Made by a program: the position numbers and the translations under genes. The notes under the pieces are model-generated. The model was not told the origin of the DNA. It worked only from the letters and a program-made list of their open reading frames with translations, and did not search any database. From Helianthus annuus (lineage: Eukaryota > Streptophyta > Magnoliopsida > Asterales > Asteraceae): a DNA stretch of 64,000 bases. Location: the NCBI RefSeq assembly GCF_002127325.2, contig NC_035441.2:148008003-148072002 (forward strand), written 5' to 3'. Of this stretch, positions 1 to 11,297 are shown one piece after another (position 1 is the stretch's first letter; each line of letters opens with the position of its first letter).

Positions 1-360
1 ACAAGGACGGTCATAAATAGCTCAAAGGCTATCCTTACATGACCTTGGTTATATATATGTATATACATAAATGGCACAGAAGCCTATTGCGAGGGACGTA
101 GAAGGATATGGCAATAAGCCCAGTCTTGAAGGATGTAAGTAATCATATGGCACGAAGGCCTTGTCGTAATGACATTTAGATGTGGCACAAATGGCCTTGT
201 CTCTAGGACGTCTATAGGATATGGCACTAACACCTGTCACCAGTGATGTTAACATTTAATATGTTAACTTGTTACGAACGACGTATTAAAGCACGGAGGC
301 TAGTCATAGGTGACTTGTAGTATAAATTGTGGGTTTGTCACAAGGACATCAATTCATAGG
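1..360. repeat. Degenerate short tandem repeats (about 40 bp)
   Basis: Seen: the motif atatggca followed by a variable aaggcc-like block and a ggacg or gatgt block recurs about every 35-50 bases (near 70, 108, 147, 183, 228). No ORF worth reporting. It may be a decayed part of an old retroelement; the family is not recognised. Confidence 0.45.
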
Positions 361-1400
361 TTGTAATCTTCTTAGATCAGGAGTCTTAAGGCTTGCACAT
401 AGTTCTTCACCTTTGGACAGGGAGTCATAGACTACGACTGTCATCGTCTTGACAGGCGATTTTCTTGACAGAAAGACAGACCAATTAACATCACTCGTGG
501 ATGTCTATCTATAATTATCGTATCTACCGATATTAGTCATGATCACATCGAACGCATGGACTATTAGGTTTAGGTATAATCACACCATTTTGAACATGGG
601 ATCATAAAGATCACTACTATCTTTGTCTTACCGACACTAGAATAAAGTATAGCCCGTATGCATTTCATCTCGGGGGATGTTAATATTATGATCATCATAC
701 CGATGATACTAGTCAGGATTGCATGATAATAGGATTTGAGTATAGCTCACCCCCTTGGGCAAAGAATCACAAAAGATTACGATTGCCTTGTTTCAATTGG
801 ATAATATAATATGGCCCTTTAGGCAAAACATCATTAAGGATGTTACAATTTTTAATCATCGTATTGATGATTTTTGCCAGAATGGCATTGATCATATAAA
901 CTATTAGGCTTGAGCATAGCTCACTACCTTGGATAGAGAACCGTAAAGGTCACAAGGTTTTTGTCAACACATGGGCGATATGATATGGCCCATAGGCTAA
1001 AACATCACTAATGGATGTTTATAATAGGTTTATCCCATTAGATGATTTAAGTCATGATTGCGTTAATCATATTGACTATTTTTGGCTTGAGCATAGCTCA
1101 TCACCTCAGACAAGGAATCATAAAGATAACAATATCAATGTCACAAATGGACAATGTATTATAGCCCGTAGGCAAAACATCACTAAGGATGTTTAATATA
1201 TTATCATCGTATCATGATGTAGTCATGATCACAATGATCATATAGACTATTATGTTTGGACATAGCCCAATATTTTAGACAGGAGGTCAAAGACCATCAC
1301 TGTCATTGTCTTATCGGATGACAAGTTTAGCTTACAGGCATTTCATCACTAACGGATGTTTATAATATGATCATCTCATAGGATGATATAAGCCATGATT
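360..1400. repeat. Degenerate tandem array, unit about 172 bp, about six units
   Basis: Seen: the block ctatta-ggcttgagcatagctcac recurs in diverged form near 385, 561, 728, 901, 1076 and 1247, spaced about 165-178 bases apart. Each unit also carries a gcccgtaggcaaaacatcac-like block and a gatgatcatcat-like block. Units are well diverged from one another, so the array is old. It could be a satellite remnant or a tandem region of an old LTR element. The 270 bases from 1400 to 1669 are single-copy here and no gene is seen in them. Confidence 0.6.
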
Positions 1401-2130
1401 TCTACATCACTAGGCTAGATAAGGGAATTGGAAGAATCCAATATAAGGATGAGTGTCGTGATCTTCCCGAATCACATTTGTCAAAAGTGCTAACACGTCC
1501 TTAGGTGTTAACAAGGATCTGAATCCCTTGAGTAGGTTTCACCATCTTGGCCGTGTAGGCTAGGTCTCACTTTTAAGATTCTTTTTAAACTGCATACTGG
1601 CAGAGAAGGAAGGATATTTATTTTACTCAGGATTTTTATCATAAATCCTAATTTAAAAGTTAATACTAGTGATGTGTGTAAAATGCAACATATAAACACA
1701 TCAATTAAGGCATAACTAACCTTTTTAAGTACTAATGTTGGAAAAAGAGTGTTTTTGTCTTCCTTTTGTATTTTCAGGATGAAATGAGCTCAAAATCACA
1801 AAAGAAGCAAAAAGACCACTAATTCTACCATAAATACAAGAAAAGGAACAAAAGTAGACTGCCCGGACCCTCAACGGAACCTCCCAAAGCAAAAAGGAAG
1901 AAACAGAGTCTGAACACGCCCCGTGTCCAGCGAACACGGGGGCGTGCCCAGGAAGCAGCAGAAAAGACAAACCAGTAGAAGCTTCTATTGCCCACCACGG
2001 GGCCGTGTCCAGCGAACACGGGGGCGTGGTGAAAGTACAGCAGACGCATTAATTGTAATTCGCAATTACAATTAATGAGGAGAGAGAGTGTCAGGCGGGC
2101 ACGGGGCCGTGTCCAGCCTTCTGTTCAGCC

Positions 2131-2140
2131 TATAAATAGA
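2131..2140 (+). promoter_or_regulatory. TATA box of LTR1
   Basis: Tataaataga sits about 460 bases into the LTR, followed by a CT-rich stretch where transcription would start (about 2160). It marks the U3/R border. The same box is at 12367-12376 in LTR2. Confidence 0.7.
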
Positions 2141-2744
2141 GGAGCTTGGCTTCATTCTCTCTCATCCCTTGGCACACCACCTCTCTCACACCTCATCCAC
2201 CACCCACCACCACCATAACACCATCATCCACCACCATCATCCATTGTCCATCGTAGAGTGTGTGAGTCGTCTCGGGATCCAAGATTGATCGTAAGAGTTC
2301 TTGACAATCAAGGCCATGTTTGCCTAAGTCTCTTACATCACTTGGTGAAGACAAGTGTTTAGTATAATACTTTTTATTTTTAATCTTTTGCACTTTTTAT
2401 TTGGTTTTGTATTAATGACTTTAATAACTAGTTACTTATGTTGAAGGTGATCTTTCCTTATCGTTTGTCCGTGGTGTCTTGGCATTATTTTACTGTCTAT
2501 ATAAAATAAAAGATTTTCACCATTCATATCTCCACGGTCTATATGGAGGTATGTTGGCTACCTGGTCGGGGGTTAAGGGAACGGTTTGGTAAGGGTCTTG
2601 CCCTTGTTCAGCGTTTAGAGGTCCTGCTTGGGACCTGGGTCAAATTTAGTAGGATCTCCTTCAATGCCCATAGGTATTGGATGGCGGGGATCCAAACTCT
2701 TTGACCCCCTCATAAGTTAACTACTATTAATACTATAACCCGGC

Positions 2745-2960
2745 TATTTAGGACTGTATCCCTGCTGACTCAGACTACTTAGCCGAGGGTAACGTCACCG
2801 CCAGAAGCGGGGCCTACCACAATTTGCATTAATAACTTAATTCATTATCTTTCAATAATCCGACCCTTTAGGATTGTATCCTTGCTGACTCAAACTACTG
2901 GGTTGAGGGTAACGTCGCCTTCAAAAGAGGGGCCTACTACAATAACTAAGATAATCTCTT
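2745..2960 (+). repeat. Two 120-bp tandem units inside the LTR
   Basis: The block from aggactgtatccctgctgac to ggggcctaccaca (from about 2749) recurs as aggattgtatccttgctgac to ggggcctactaca (from about 2869), spaced 120 bases, roughly 80-85% alike by eye. It lies in the presumed transcribed part of the LTR and is present in both LTRs (LTR2 about 12980-13195). Confidence 0.75.
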
Positions 2961-3344
2961 AAACAAGTGCAAAAGTGCGAAAATAATCAAAGGTTATACT
3001 AATACACGTGTCGGATCCAAGTGATTCATCTTGTCTATCTGTTTTATTTTATTTTTTTTATTTTCAGCATTTAGTTAGTTTTTATTTTTCTTAGTTTAAA
3101 ATATTTTTCTAACCTTTTGATTTGATTAGACGTTGAGGATAAACCGGTATTAAAAGCTCTTGTGTCCTTGGACGACCTCGGTATCTTACCAACACTATAC
3201 TACGTCCACGATGGGTGCACTTGCCCATATGTGTGTTTAGTGTTAGTGAGTATCGTGTTTTATAAATTTAAAACTTGGCTAAAAGTGTAAAAAGGGCTTA
3301 AATATACATCTAAAATATACTACACTTCACGCACATCAAGTTTT

Positions 3345-3362
3345 TGGCGCCGCTGCCGGGGA
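3345..3362 (+). other. Primer-binding site, tRNA-Asp type
   Basis: TGGCGCCGCTGCCGGGGA begins six bases after LTR1. From established knowledge, Athila elements prime from tRNA-Asp, whose 3' end would pair with this with one mismatch (C for T at the ninth base). Confidence 0.85.
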
Positions 3363-3473
3363 CACAAGGATTTTAAGAAAGCTTAAAATCGACGGCCTAA
3401 TCAGTTTTTCAAAACCTTTTTAAAACGCGCGCATTTTTCTGCATTTTAGTTTAGTTTTGCATTTACAGTAGCC

Positions 3474-3653
3474 TGAACACGGGGTCGTGCTCGCTGAACA
3501 CGCCCCCGTGCTGCATATTTTTAGAGTAGATACCCAGATACAGAGTCTGAACACGGGGCCGTGCTCACTGAACACGCCCCCGTGCTCAACGTGACCAGTA
3601 ACCTTAATTAAAACGCCCAGATACAGTCCCTGAACACGGGGCCGTGTCCAGCT
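3474..3653 (+). repeat. Cluster of GC-rich CACGG..CCGTG modules in the leader
   Basis: Five modules of about 21 bases of the form gaacacggggccgtgtcc or its reverse-complement-like variant gaacacgcccccgtg, in pairs at 3474-3513 and 3548-3588 and a single one at 3630-3653. The arms CACGG and CCGTG can pair. The same module recurs all along the element (see findings) and in the same places of the second copy. Confidence 0.85.
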
Positions 3654-3718
3654 TCTGTTTCCGTCTTATTTTTGTTTTCTGGTCCCGAGACTCAGTTGTG
3701 GTCTGTTGAGTGATTCTT

Positions 3719-6700
3719 ATGGATCAATACTCAAGAGGTTACAACTACACCTATGATGAGGATGATTATAGGGGTAATTATTGTACTAGTTGTCGTAACG
3801 CACGCTCGGTTCAATATAATAACTCATATCAACCATCCAATTCATACAACCATTATGAGGAGCCCAGGTACGAGCCATCAACTTCATACACATCCTATGA
3901 AGACCAAAGGTATGAACCTACTCCCTCATACTCATATTTTGATGAACCAAGGTATGAGCCTTCATACTCATACTTTGAAGATTCAACATATGAGCCCACA
4001 CCTTCATACACTTATTATGAGGAACCATGGCGTGAACAACCCACCTCATATGGGTACTATGAAGAACAAAGTTTCGACCCTTATCCATCATATACTTACA
4101 ATGAAGAACAATGGTGTGAACCATCTACTTCATATGAGTACTATGAGGAGCCAAGGATCGAACAACCGGATTCAAGCTTTGAGGATCCAAATTCTTTCAA
4201 TCTCACCGAAGTGACCAATAGGATATTAGAACACATTAAAACTATCGAACGTTGCATAAAAGAATCTCGCGCAAGGGAAGAGGAATCCCGCGCAAGAGAA
4301 GAACTAAAAAATGATAATAACGTAGAGATAGTTGAAAATGTAAAAATGGAAGAACAAGAAAGTGAAAAACCGACACATGAGTTAAACAACGAAAATGGTG
4401 AGTCCGATAACGTTAAAATTCAAGAAGAGTCTAATTTCGAAGAAATTAACCTCTTGTCACCTACTTTCGAAAACCATTGTTTAATAACCCCTCATGCTAA
4501 GTTTTTAAAAGAGTTAAACACTAGTGCTAAAATCAAAGACTTGGTAAGTGTTAAGTTAACTAATGATCAAACCTCGCTAATAAAAGAAGACCCTTTTGAA
4601 ATTAACACTACACCGGTTCCATGTTTCTTTCAAAATTCATTTATTAGTAATATCACCATCGATAAGGATCTTTGCGTTAACATAATGCCTAACTATAGTT
4701 TTGAAAAGTTAAGTGTTAGTGATTTTACTCCACTTCAAATACCCATTTTTCTATCCAATCGGAAAGTAATAAAATCAATCGGTGTAGTTGAAGATGTTTT
4801 GGTTCAAACAAATCAAATGGTAATCCCAACCGACTTCGTCATCTTAGATGATGCCCCCTTAGTCTTGGGAAAACTTTTTGTACAAACTCATAGAGCTTTG
4901 AAAAACCGGAAATTCAACAATCTACCTCTTCAATTAGGGGCATTCAAAAGGAGCATAGATCTTGAGCGCTCAATGAAATATCCTTTTGGCAACAATGACC
5001 CCCTAATTGAAGATGAAGCTGAACCACCCGATACAACCAACGAAGAGGACCATTTTGTCGAGGAAGAGATAGCCATAGAACAAACTTTTAAGGTTCTTGA
5101 TCTAGATGAGCCACAAAATAAGGTGTCTTCTAAAGACCCACCCATTGAGCTCAAAGAACTTCCTAAAGGTTTGGAATATGCTTTTCTAGGCAAAGAAGGT
5201 AGTTTACCCGTAATTATTTCATCTAAATTAAGTAATATAGAAAAAGAGAAATTAGTTAACTTACTTAAAAAACACAAAAACGCGATCGCTTGGAAGCTTG
5301 TAGATATTAAAGGAATAAGCCCTTCCATGTGCACGCACAAAATTTTAATGAATGATGACTACAAGACGGTAATTCAACCACAACGAAGAGTGAACCCCAA
5401 TGTTCAAGAAGTGGTTAAGAATGAAGTCATCAAGCTACTCGACGCCGGACTAATCTACCCTATCTCCGATAGCCCGTGGGTAAGTCCCGTTCAAGTAGTC
5501 CCAAAGAAAGGAGGTATGACGGTAATAACTAACGAGAAAAATGAATTAATACCAACGAGAACCGTCACAGGATGGAGAGTCTGTATAGATTATAGGAGAT
5601 TAAATGAAGCAACTAGGAAAGACCACTTTCCTTTACCCTTCATTGATCAAATGTTAGAAAGATTATCCGGTCATAAATTTTATTGTTTCTTAGATGGTTT
5701 TTCAGGTTACTTTCAAATACCGATAGCACCGGAAGACCAAGAGAAAACAACTTTCACATGTCCCTACGGAACTTTTGCATATCGACGCATGCCATTCGGT
5801 CTATGTAATGCGCCTGCAACATTCCAACGTTGTATGGTCGCCATTTTCCATGATATGATCGAAAAGACAATGGAAGTCTTCATGGATGACTTTTCCATCT
5901 TTGGAGACTCATATGACCAATGCCTCGATAATCTTGAACGAATGCTATCCCGATGTGAGGAAACTAACCTCGCCCTTAACTGGGAAAAATGCCATTTCAT
6001 GGTAACAGAGGGAATAGTACTCGGTCACAAAATCTCAAGCGAAGGAATGGAAGTTGATCGAGCAAAAATATAGACTATTTCTCAATTACCTCCTCCATCC
6101 TCCGTGCGAGCAATCAGAAGTTTCCTAGGACATGCCGGATTTTATAGAAGGTTTATCAAAGACTTTTCAAAAATTTCAAGGCCTCTAACAAAACTACTTG
6201 AAAAAGATGCACCCTTCATCTTTGACAAGGAATGCAATCAAGCATTTCTAACCCTCAAGGAAATGCTAGTCAATGCACCTATCATGATAGCGCCAGATTG
6301 GAAATTTCCTTTCGAAATCATGTGCGATGCAAGTGACTTTGCTGTTGGAGCAGTCTTGGGACAACGAAAAGAAAAACATTTCCACCCAATTTATTATGCT
6401 AGTAAAACTCTTAATGATGCGCAAGAAAATTATACAACTACAGAAAAAGAATTACTAGCGGTGGTATTTGCTTTTGATAAATTTCGTTCTTATCTTGTTC
6501 TTTCTAAAACAATAGTCTATACAGACCATGCAGCCATCAGGTACCTCTTCAAGAAGCAAGACGCAAAACCCCGTTTGATAAGATGGATTCTACTCCTCCA
6601 AGAATTCGACATTGAAATCAAGGACAAAAGAGGAGCAGAAAACACTGCTGCAGATCATCTCTCACGCTTAGAAGACCCAGCTTTGGAGACAACCAGGGAC

Positions 6701-8045
6701 GAGCAAATCAACGAAAAATTTCCCACGGAATCCTTGGAAATGATAGAGAGTAGACAAGAACCATGGTATGCCGACTACGCTAATTTCTTAGCTAGCGGTG
6801 TAGTCACCAAAGGATGGCCACATCATCAAAGAAAGAAATTCTTTGCTGATGTAAAGCATTACTTTTGGGAAGACCCCTATCTTTTCAAAATGTGTGCTGA
6901 CCAGCTCATCCGAAGGTGTGTCTATGGTAATGAAGCACGAAGAATTCTCCATCATTGTCATGAAGGTCCATACGGAGGACATCATGGTGCCGCAAGTACC
7001 GCACGAAAGGTATTTGATTCAGGATTTTACTGGCCGACCATTTACAAGGATGCACAAAACCTTGTAAAGACATGTGATGCATGCCAAAGATCAGGTAATA
7101 TTTCTTCCAAAAACGAAATGCCTCAAAATGGCATTCTCGTCTGTGAAATCTTTGATGTGTGGGGACTCGATTTCATGGGACCTTTCCCACCTTCAAAGGG
7201 AAACAAATATATACTTGTGGCAGTCGATTACTTGTCTAAATGGGCAGAGGCCGAGGCTCTTCCAACAAATGATGGGAGAGTGGTGGTAAAATTTCTGAAA
7301 AAGCTGTTCTCTCGTTTCGGGACACCAAAGGCGTTGATAAGTGATAGAGGTACCCATTTTTGCAAACATCAACTCGAAAAAATATTAACAAGGTATGGGG
7401 TCTATCACCGGGTCTCAACAGCATATCATCCTCAAACAAATGGGCAAGCCGAAGTGACTAATCGAGGTTTAAAACGAATACTTGAAAAAACCGTAGGAAT
7501 AAATAAAAAAAGAATGGGCCGATAAATTAGACGACGCTTTATGGGCTTTTCGAACTGCTTATAAAACCACTATAGGCACAACCCCATATAAACTCGTCTA
7601 TGGAAAAAGTTGTCATTTGCCAGTAGAAATAGCTCACAAAGCCTACTGGGCAATAAAAAACGTAAACTTAGATTTGGAAAATGCCGGTAAAAATCGATTT
7701 TGTCAAATAAACGAATTAGATGAACTTAGGAATTATGCATATTCTAATTCCGAAATTTATAAGGAAAGAATGAAAAATTTGCATGATAAATATATTAAAT
7801 CTAATGAATTTCGGGTTGGAGACCAAGTTCTATTGTTTAATTCACGACTTCGATTATTTCCTGGTAAGTTAAAATCTAGGTGGTCAGGACCTTTTTCCGT
7901 CACCCATGTTTTTCCACACGGTGCAGTAGAAATTAAAACTCGAAATGGGACACCATTTAAAGTCAATGGCCAACGGCTGAAACTCTATCGAGGATCCATT
8001 GAGGATGAGGAAGAGGAGATCTCACTTCAAACGGTTAACGAATAA
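3719..8045 (+). pseudogene. Athila pol polyprotein without gag core, broken by TAG and frameshift
   Basis: The leftmost ATG is at 3719. The first 150 residues are a Tyr-rich repeat (units like YEEPRYEPSTSY), then a charged segment with an RAREE repeat. Residues about 310-395 resemble an Athila protease (IMPNYSFEKL, VLGKLF), but the D-S/T-G active site is not there. RT follows: FLDGFSGYFQIP, FRMPFGL-like and the FMDDFS catalytic motif. TAG at 6071-6073 interrupts the frame; the same frame continues with RNase H ([13 protein letters not shown]) and integrase with HHCC residues and DDE segments ([16 protein letters not shown] in NGQAEV). At 7502-7512 a run of A bases carries one extra base and shifts the frame; the integrase C-terminus continues in another frame (7509-8045). 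No gag capsid or CCHC knuckle is visible. Both breaks recur in the second copy. Confidence 0.9.
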
Positions 8046-8335
8046 ACTCGTACCCGACATGTTACAGGTAAGTGTACGTTTAAAAACCGGTAAATCATTT
8101 TTCGGAAATAAGGGGCATGCACACGAGCACATAAAAAAAAAAAAATTTCAAAAACTTCGCCCGGCACGGGGCCGTGTCCGCTGGACACGGGGCCGTGTCG
8201 AGGCGACTGTCGGGATAAAACCCTCTTTTCTTATCATTTACACCATTCCACACGCCCCGTTTAGCCGAAAACTCTCTGGTTCGAGGCGATTTTCTGCAGT
8301 TTTTCTACGTCACCACCGAATCTAACAACGTCAAG

Positions 8336-8822
8336 GTATGATTCTATCTTCATTAGTAGTTAGATTAGTTACTTGCATGTAGTTAAAACATCAAAAATTT
8401 GGGAAAAATCTAGGGTTCATCATGTTCATCCGGATCGAACTCAAAATTTTTGATGAAATTTGTTAGTAGTAGTTTAGACTAGTGTAGTAGAAGGTAACTA
8501 GCCAAGTATTGTTGATAGATTTGTCCGATTTCTAAATGAAACCCCAAACCCTTGTTCTTGAACCGAAAAACACGAAATTGAAAGGGTAAACGGTTTGTTT
8601 TGGAAAAAATGACACTTAGGGTTTCATTTTCGGGGGAAACCGCTACTATTGGGCTAAAAATTTTCAGGTTTTCGAAACCGGGACGAAAAATGAAATTTTT
8701 GGGTTACAGACGCCTGGACACGGGGCCGTGTCCGCTGAACACGGGGCCGTGTCCAGCCCACTGTTTGCAGTTTCACTCTGATTTTCCTTGTTTCGTACTA
8801 ACTTTTTATGTATTCTTTTCAG
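8336..8822 (+). other. Likely intron before the env-like ORF
   Basis: Seen: donor AAG|GTATGA at 8336, a perfect plant branch point TACTAAC at 8796-8802 and acceptor CTTTTCAG ending at 8822, directly against the ATG at 8823. The stretch before it (8200-8335) reads like an untranslated leader exon. Inference: the third ORF is expressed from a spliced message, as proposed for env-like ORFs of Athila/Calypso elements. The donor is kept in the second copy (18568), the acceptor is lost there. Confidence 0.55.
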
Positions 8823-9965
8823 ATGTCGAAATTCACAAGGTTTGGCGAAAATGAACTGGATGCTAGGGCACGGTACGAGGTTCTACAAACACGACCGGAA
8901 GAGTACCCAAGGCGGGCGTGTACTGATTTGCTAACCATGGTGAACCAACTTGACCGCTTCAACAACATTGTGAGGGGTCCACTGCATGCCGCATTGACCA
9001 CCCGACTACGGTCGGTCCATCAATGTACGATGGAGTTTTATAGCACCTTCATTTTCAACTCGAGATGCGAACCGTTTGATCACGAGGCGGTTGAATTTCG
9101 ATGTGGAGGGACCACCTATAGAACCTCCATGGCGCAGTTTGGAGCCATCATTGGGCTATACAAGGATGAAGAAGCAGGGAATGAAGAGAATACCGGGGGA
9201 TTGCGAGACTTGGATGCGACCGAACGCCAAGCCGCATGGGCTCAAATAGGTGAAGGAATCTACAACCCAAGCAGCACCAAAAGCACCAAACTGAGGGACC
9301 CGTTATACCGCTACATCCACAGGCTCCTCACGTACTTGCTGAACCAACACCATGACAGTAGTGGCGTTGTTGGGTTGAAAGATTTGGTTGTCCTTCACTG
9401 CATTCACAACCAGAAGCCCCTCGATGTTCCTTACTTCCTACTGCGAAACATGCACTTGAACCGCCTTGCCTCTGCTCCTACACCAATCTTCTTCGGGGGA
9501 TGGGTGTACCGTCTTTTCAAGCACTTCACGAATATCCCAAGGTCCTTCGAAAGGAGTCCATGGTCAGGACGGGTCGATTATCATATTTGCCGAGCCATGA
9601 ACTTGCTTTATGAAGCGGAGGACGGGACGGTGAGCTTTCAGAGGACGCAAGGCTACGCATGGAACCCGCAGGAGGCTCTAGTTCTTCACGCACCACCTCC
9701 ACATTTTCAATACCCACCCCAAGGCGATCCGGGTCAATCCTCCTCTCAAGGAGGCGGTTTTCCTAATTTTCAAAGTTTACATGATCTTTTGCAGGAAAAC
9801 CTTATGTGCACCAGGAACACCTACAACCTCGCCAACAACACATACCACCGGGTTGGAGCTATCGAGCGCAGCGTCAACGATATACAAGATGATATCGGTA
9901 GCATCCGGGAGTACATGGCGAGGCAAGGGGGCGGAGGTGATGGTAGTGATGAAGACATGGAGTAG
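8823..9965 (+). CDS. Athila env-like / ATHILA ORF-1-type protein
   Basis: 380 codons from the ATG at 8823 to TAG at 9963-9965. A reading frame extends upstream to an ATG at 8808, but that lies in the likely intron, so 8823 is preferred. It lies after integrase, where Athila elements carry their third ORF. The segment around residues 85-110 (AVEFRCGG..YRTSMAQFGAIIGLY) resembles the family long annotated as Arabidopsis retrotransposon ORF-1 (ATHILA). The C-terminal third is Pro/Gln/Gly-rich, then a helical stretch (NTYHRVGAIERSVNDIQDDI) and an acidic end. I see no clear signal peptide or membrane segment, so a true envelope role is not supported. The frame is open, unlike pol. There is no counterpart in the second copy. 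Confidence 0.75.
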   Translation: MSKFTRFGENELDARARYEVLQTRPEEYPRRACTDLLTMVNQLDRFNNIVRGPLHAALTTRLRSVHQCTMEFYSTFIFNSRCEPFDHEAVEFRCGGTTYRTSMAQFGAIIGLYKDEEAGNEENTGGLRDLDATERQAAWAQIGEGIYNPSSTKSTKLRDPLYRYIHRLLTYLLNQHHDSSGVVGLKDLVVLHCIHNQKPLDVPYFLLRNMHLNRLASAPTPIFFGGWVYRLFKHFTNIPRSFERSPWSGRVDYHICRAMNLLYEAEDGTVSFQRTQGYAWNPQEALVLHAPPPHFQYPPQGDPGQSSSQGGGFPNFQSLHDLLQENLMCTRNTYNLANNTYHRVGAIERSVNDIQDDIGSIREYMARQGGGGDGSDEDME

Positions 9966-11266
9966 GAGGCTTGGAGGAACAACGGGCTGGCTGGTGATGA
10001 GCCCACAGGTTTGAATGCCCTTCTTATCTATCAAACAATTCATGGCCTGCGTGCCATTTGTCGAACAATTTACTTTCCCGAACTACTTTTTATCTTTATT
10101 TTGTTTTTAGTTTATGTTTGGATAATGCTTGAAAATGGTAAATTAGGATGGTTTGTGCTTGGTTGGTTGGTATTGAATGATTAAACAGGTGCAATGCAAG
10201 GGTTCGAGTGCTAAACATTAGCACTTGCAGCCCCAGGATGGAGAAACCGGGAGAAAACCTATTTTTCGGGCTAACAGACTGTCCACACGGGGACGTGTCC
10301 AGCCGACACGCCCCCGTGTCCATCTCCCAGATCTGCTGTTTGGCTACTGACCTGCAATTTTTTGCCCGACACGTGGCCGTGTTCACCCGACACGCCCCCG
10401 TGTCCACCTTCTGTAAGTTATCGTTACTGGCAGTTCACCACGGGGCCGTGTCCGCTGAACACGGGGCCGTGTCTAGACTGCCAGTAACATAAACCTTTGC
10501 TTTTTAAGATACTTTTATACATTCTAATCAACCAAAAATATTATTTTTGGACACATTGAGGACAATGTGTAATTTAAGTGTGGGGGGGATGCTAAAACCT
10601 TGAAATTTTGCAAAATCCTAAACACAAGCCTTACACAAAACTCTATTGGAACCGCTAAACACCCCAAATGTTTTCAAAAACTTTTTCATTTTTTTTTATT
10701 TACTTGTCTTAGTTTAAGTTGGGAAGAACAAGTTCTAAAAAAGGTTATATTTTTACAAGTTTACAACCGATAGCGTCGGGATAAAAAAGGAACCAACATA
10801 AGAAAATTATGAAACGGCATAACAAGTCTAGTTTAAAATTCGATTATATATGCTTAGTCACATTAAAAACCCATTCCCACAAAAGTGAGTTTTGAGCCTT
10901 TATTGAGCATAAAAATACACATATTTAGATTAAATGCTCATTTTTCGTTTCTTGTGTGAATAACCGCTCGGTCCTTACAAATCTAGAACTTGCCACGACG
11001 ATACATTCCCGGTCCTTACCAACTTAAACCCAAGTAAGTAAATGATGGAGGCATTAGGACTAACCATTTTTCTTTCAAAACCATTATTTTTCATTTTTTT
11101 TACCTACCCAAAATCCCCCTAGAAAACCCTTTTGAGCCTAAACCTTTCATTTCATTACCCCAAAAACCATTTTTTACCCACAAAAAAACCTTTTTCATTT
11201 TTTTTTTCACCCTTTATTTTAGTAACAAGCTCGGTTTTTCGTCAACTTACCCTTTCATGTGACATC

Positions 11267-11297
<31 letters not shown>

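Larger units (their letters stand above)
1670..3338 (+). repeat. 5' LTR of the Athila-type element (LTR1)
   Basis: Starts TGATGTG and ends CACATCA, a perfect 7-bp inverted terminal pair. It is 1669 bp, against 1694 bp for LTR2. The 25-bp difference is one 21-bp module (the GC-rich CACGG..CCGTG repeat) missing here after about 2115, plus small indels of 1, 2 and 1 bases near the start. Confidence 0.95.

Noticed and set aside
3753..4214. A 153-codon plus-strand frame rich in His/Met/Thr overlapping the Tyr-rich repeat
   Set aside because: It is the +1 shadow of the repeat region; its composition comes from the tandem repeats, and it has the same length in the second copy because the DNA is the same.
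4930..5340. 136-codon minus-strand frame inside pol
   Set aside because: Antisense shadow of the protease-RT region, no family resemblance.
6071..6073. TAG in pol as a programmed read-through stop
   Set aside because: The following bases (actatt) are not a known read-through context, and a second lesion (frameshift) exists downstream, so decay is the simpler view.
8235..8325. Short frame after integrase running through the GC modules
   Set aside because: Only an out-of-frame extension of the 3' end of pol, differs between the copies because of the A-run length.
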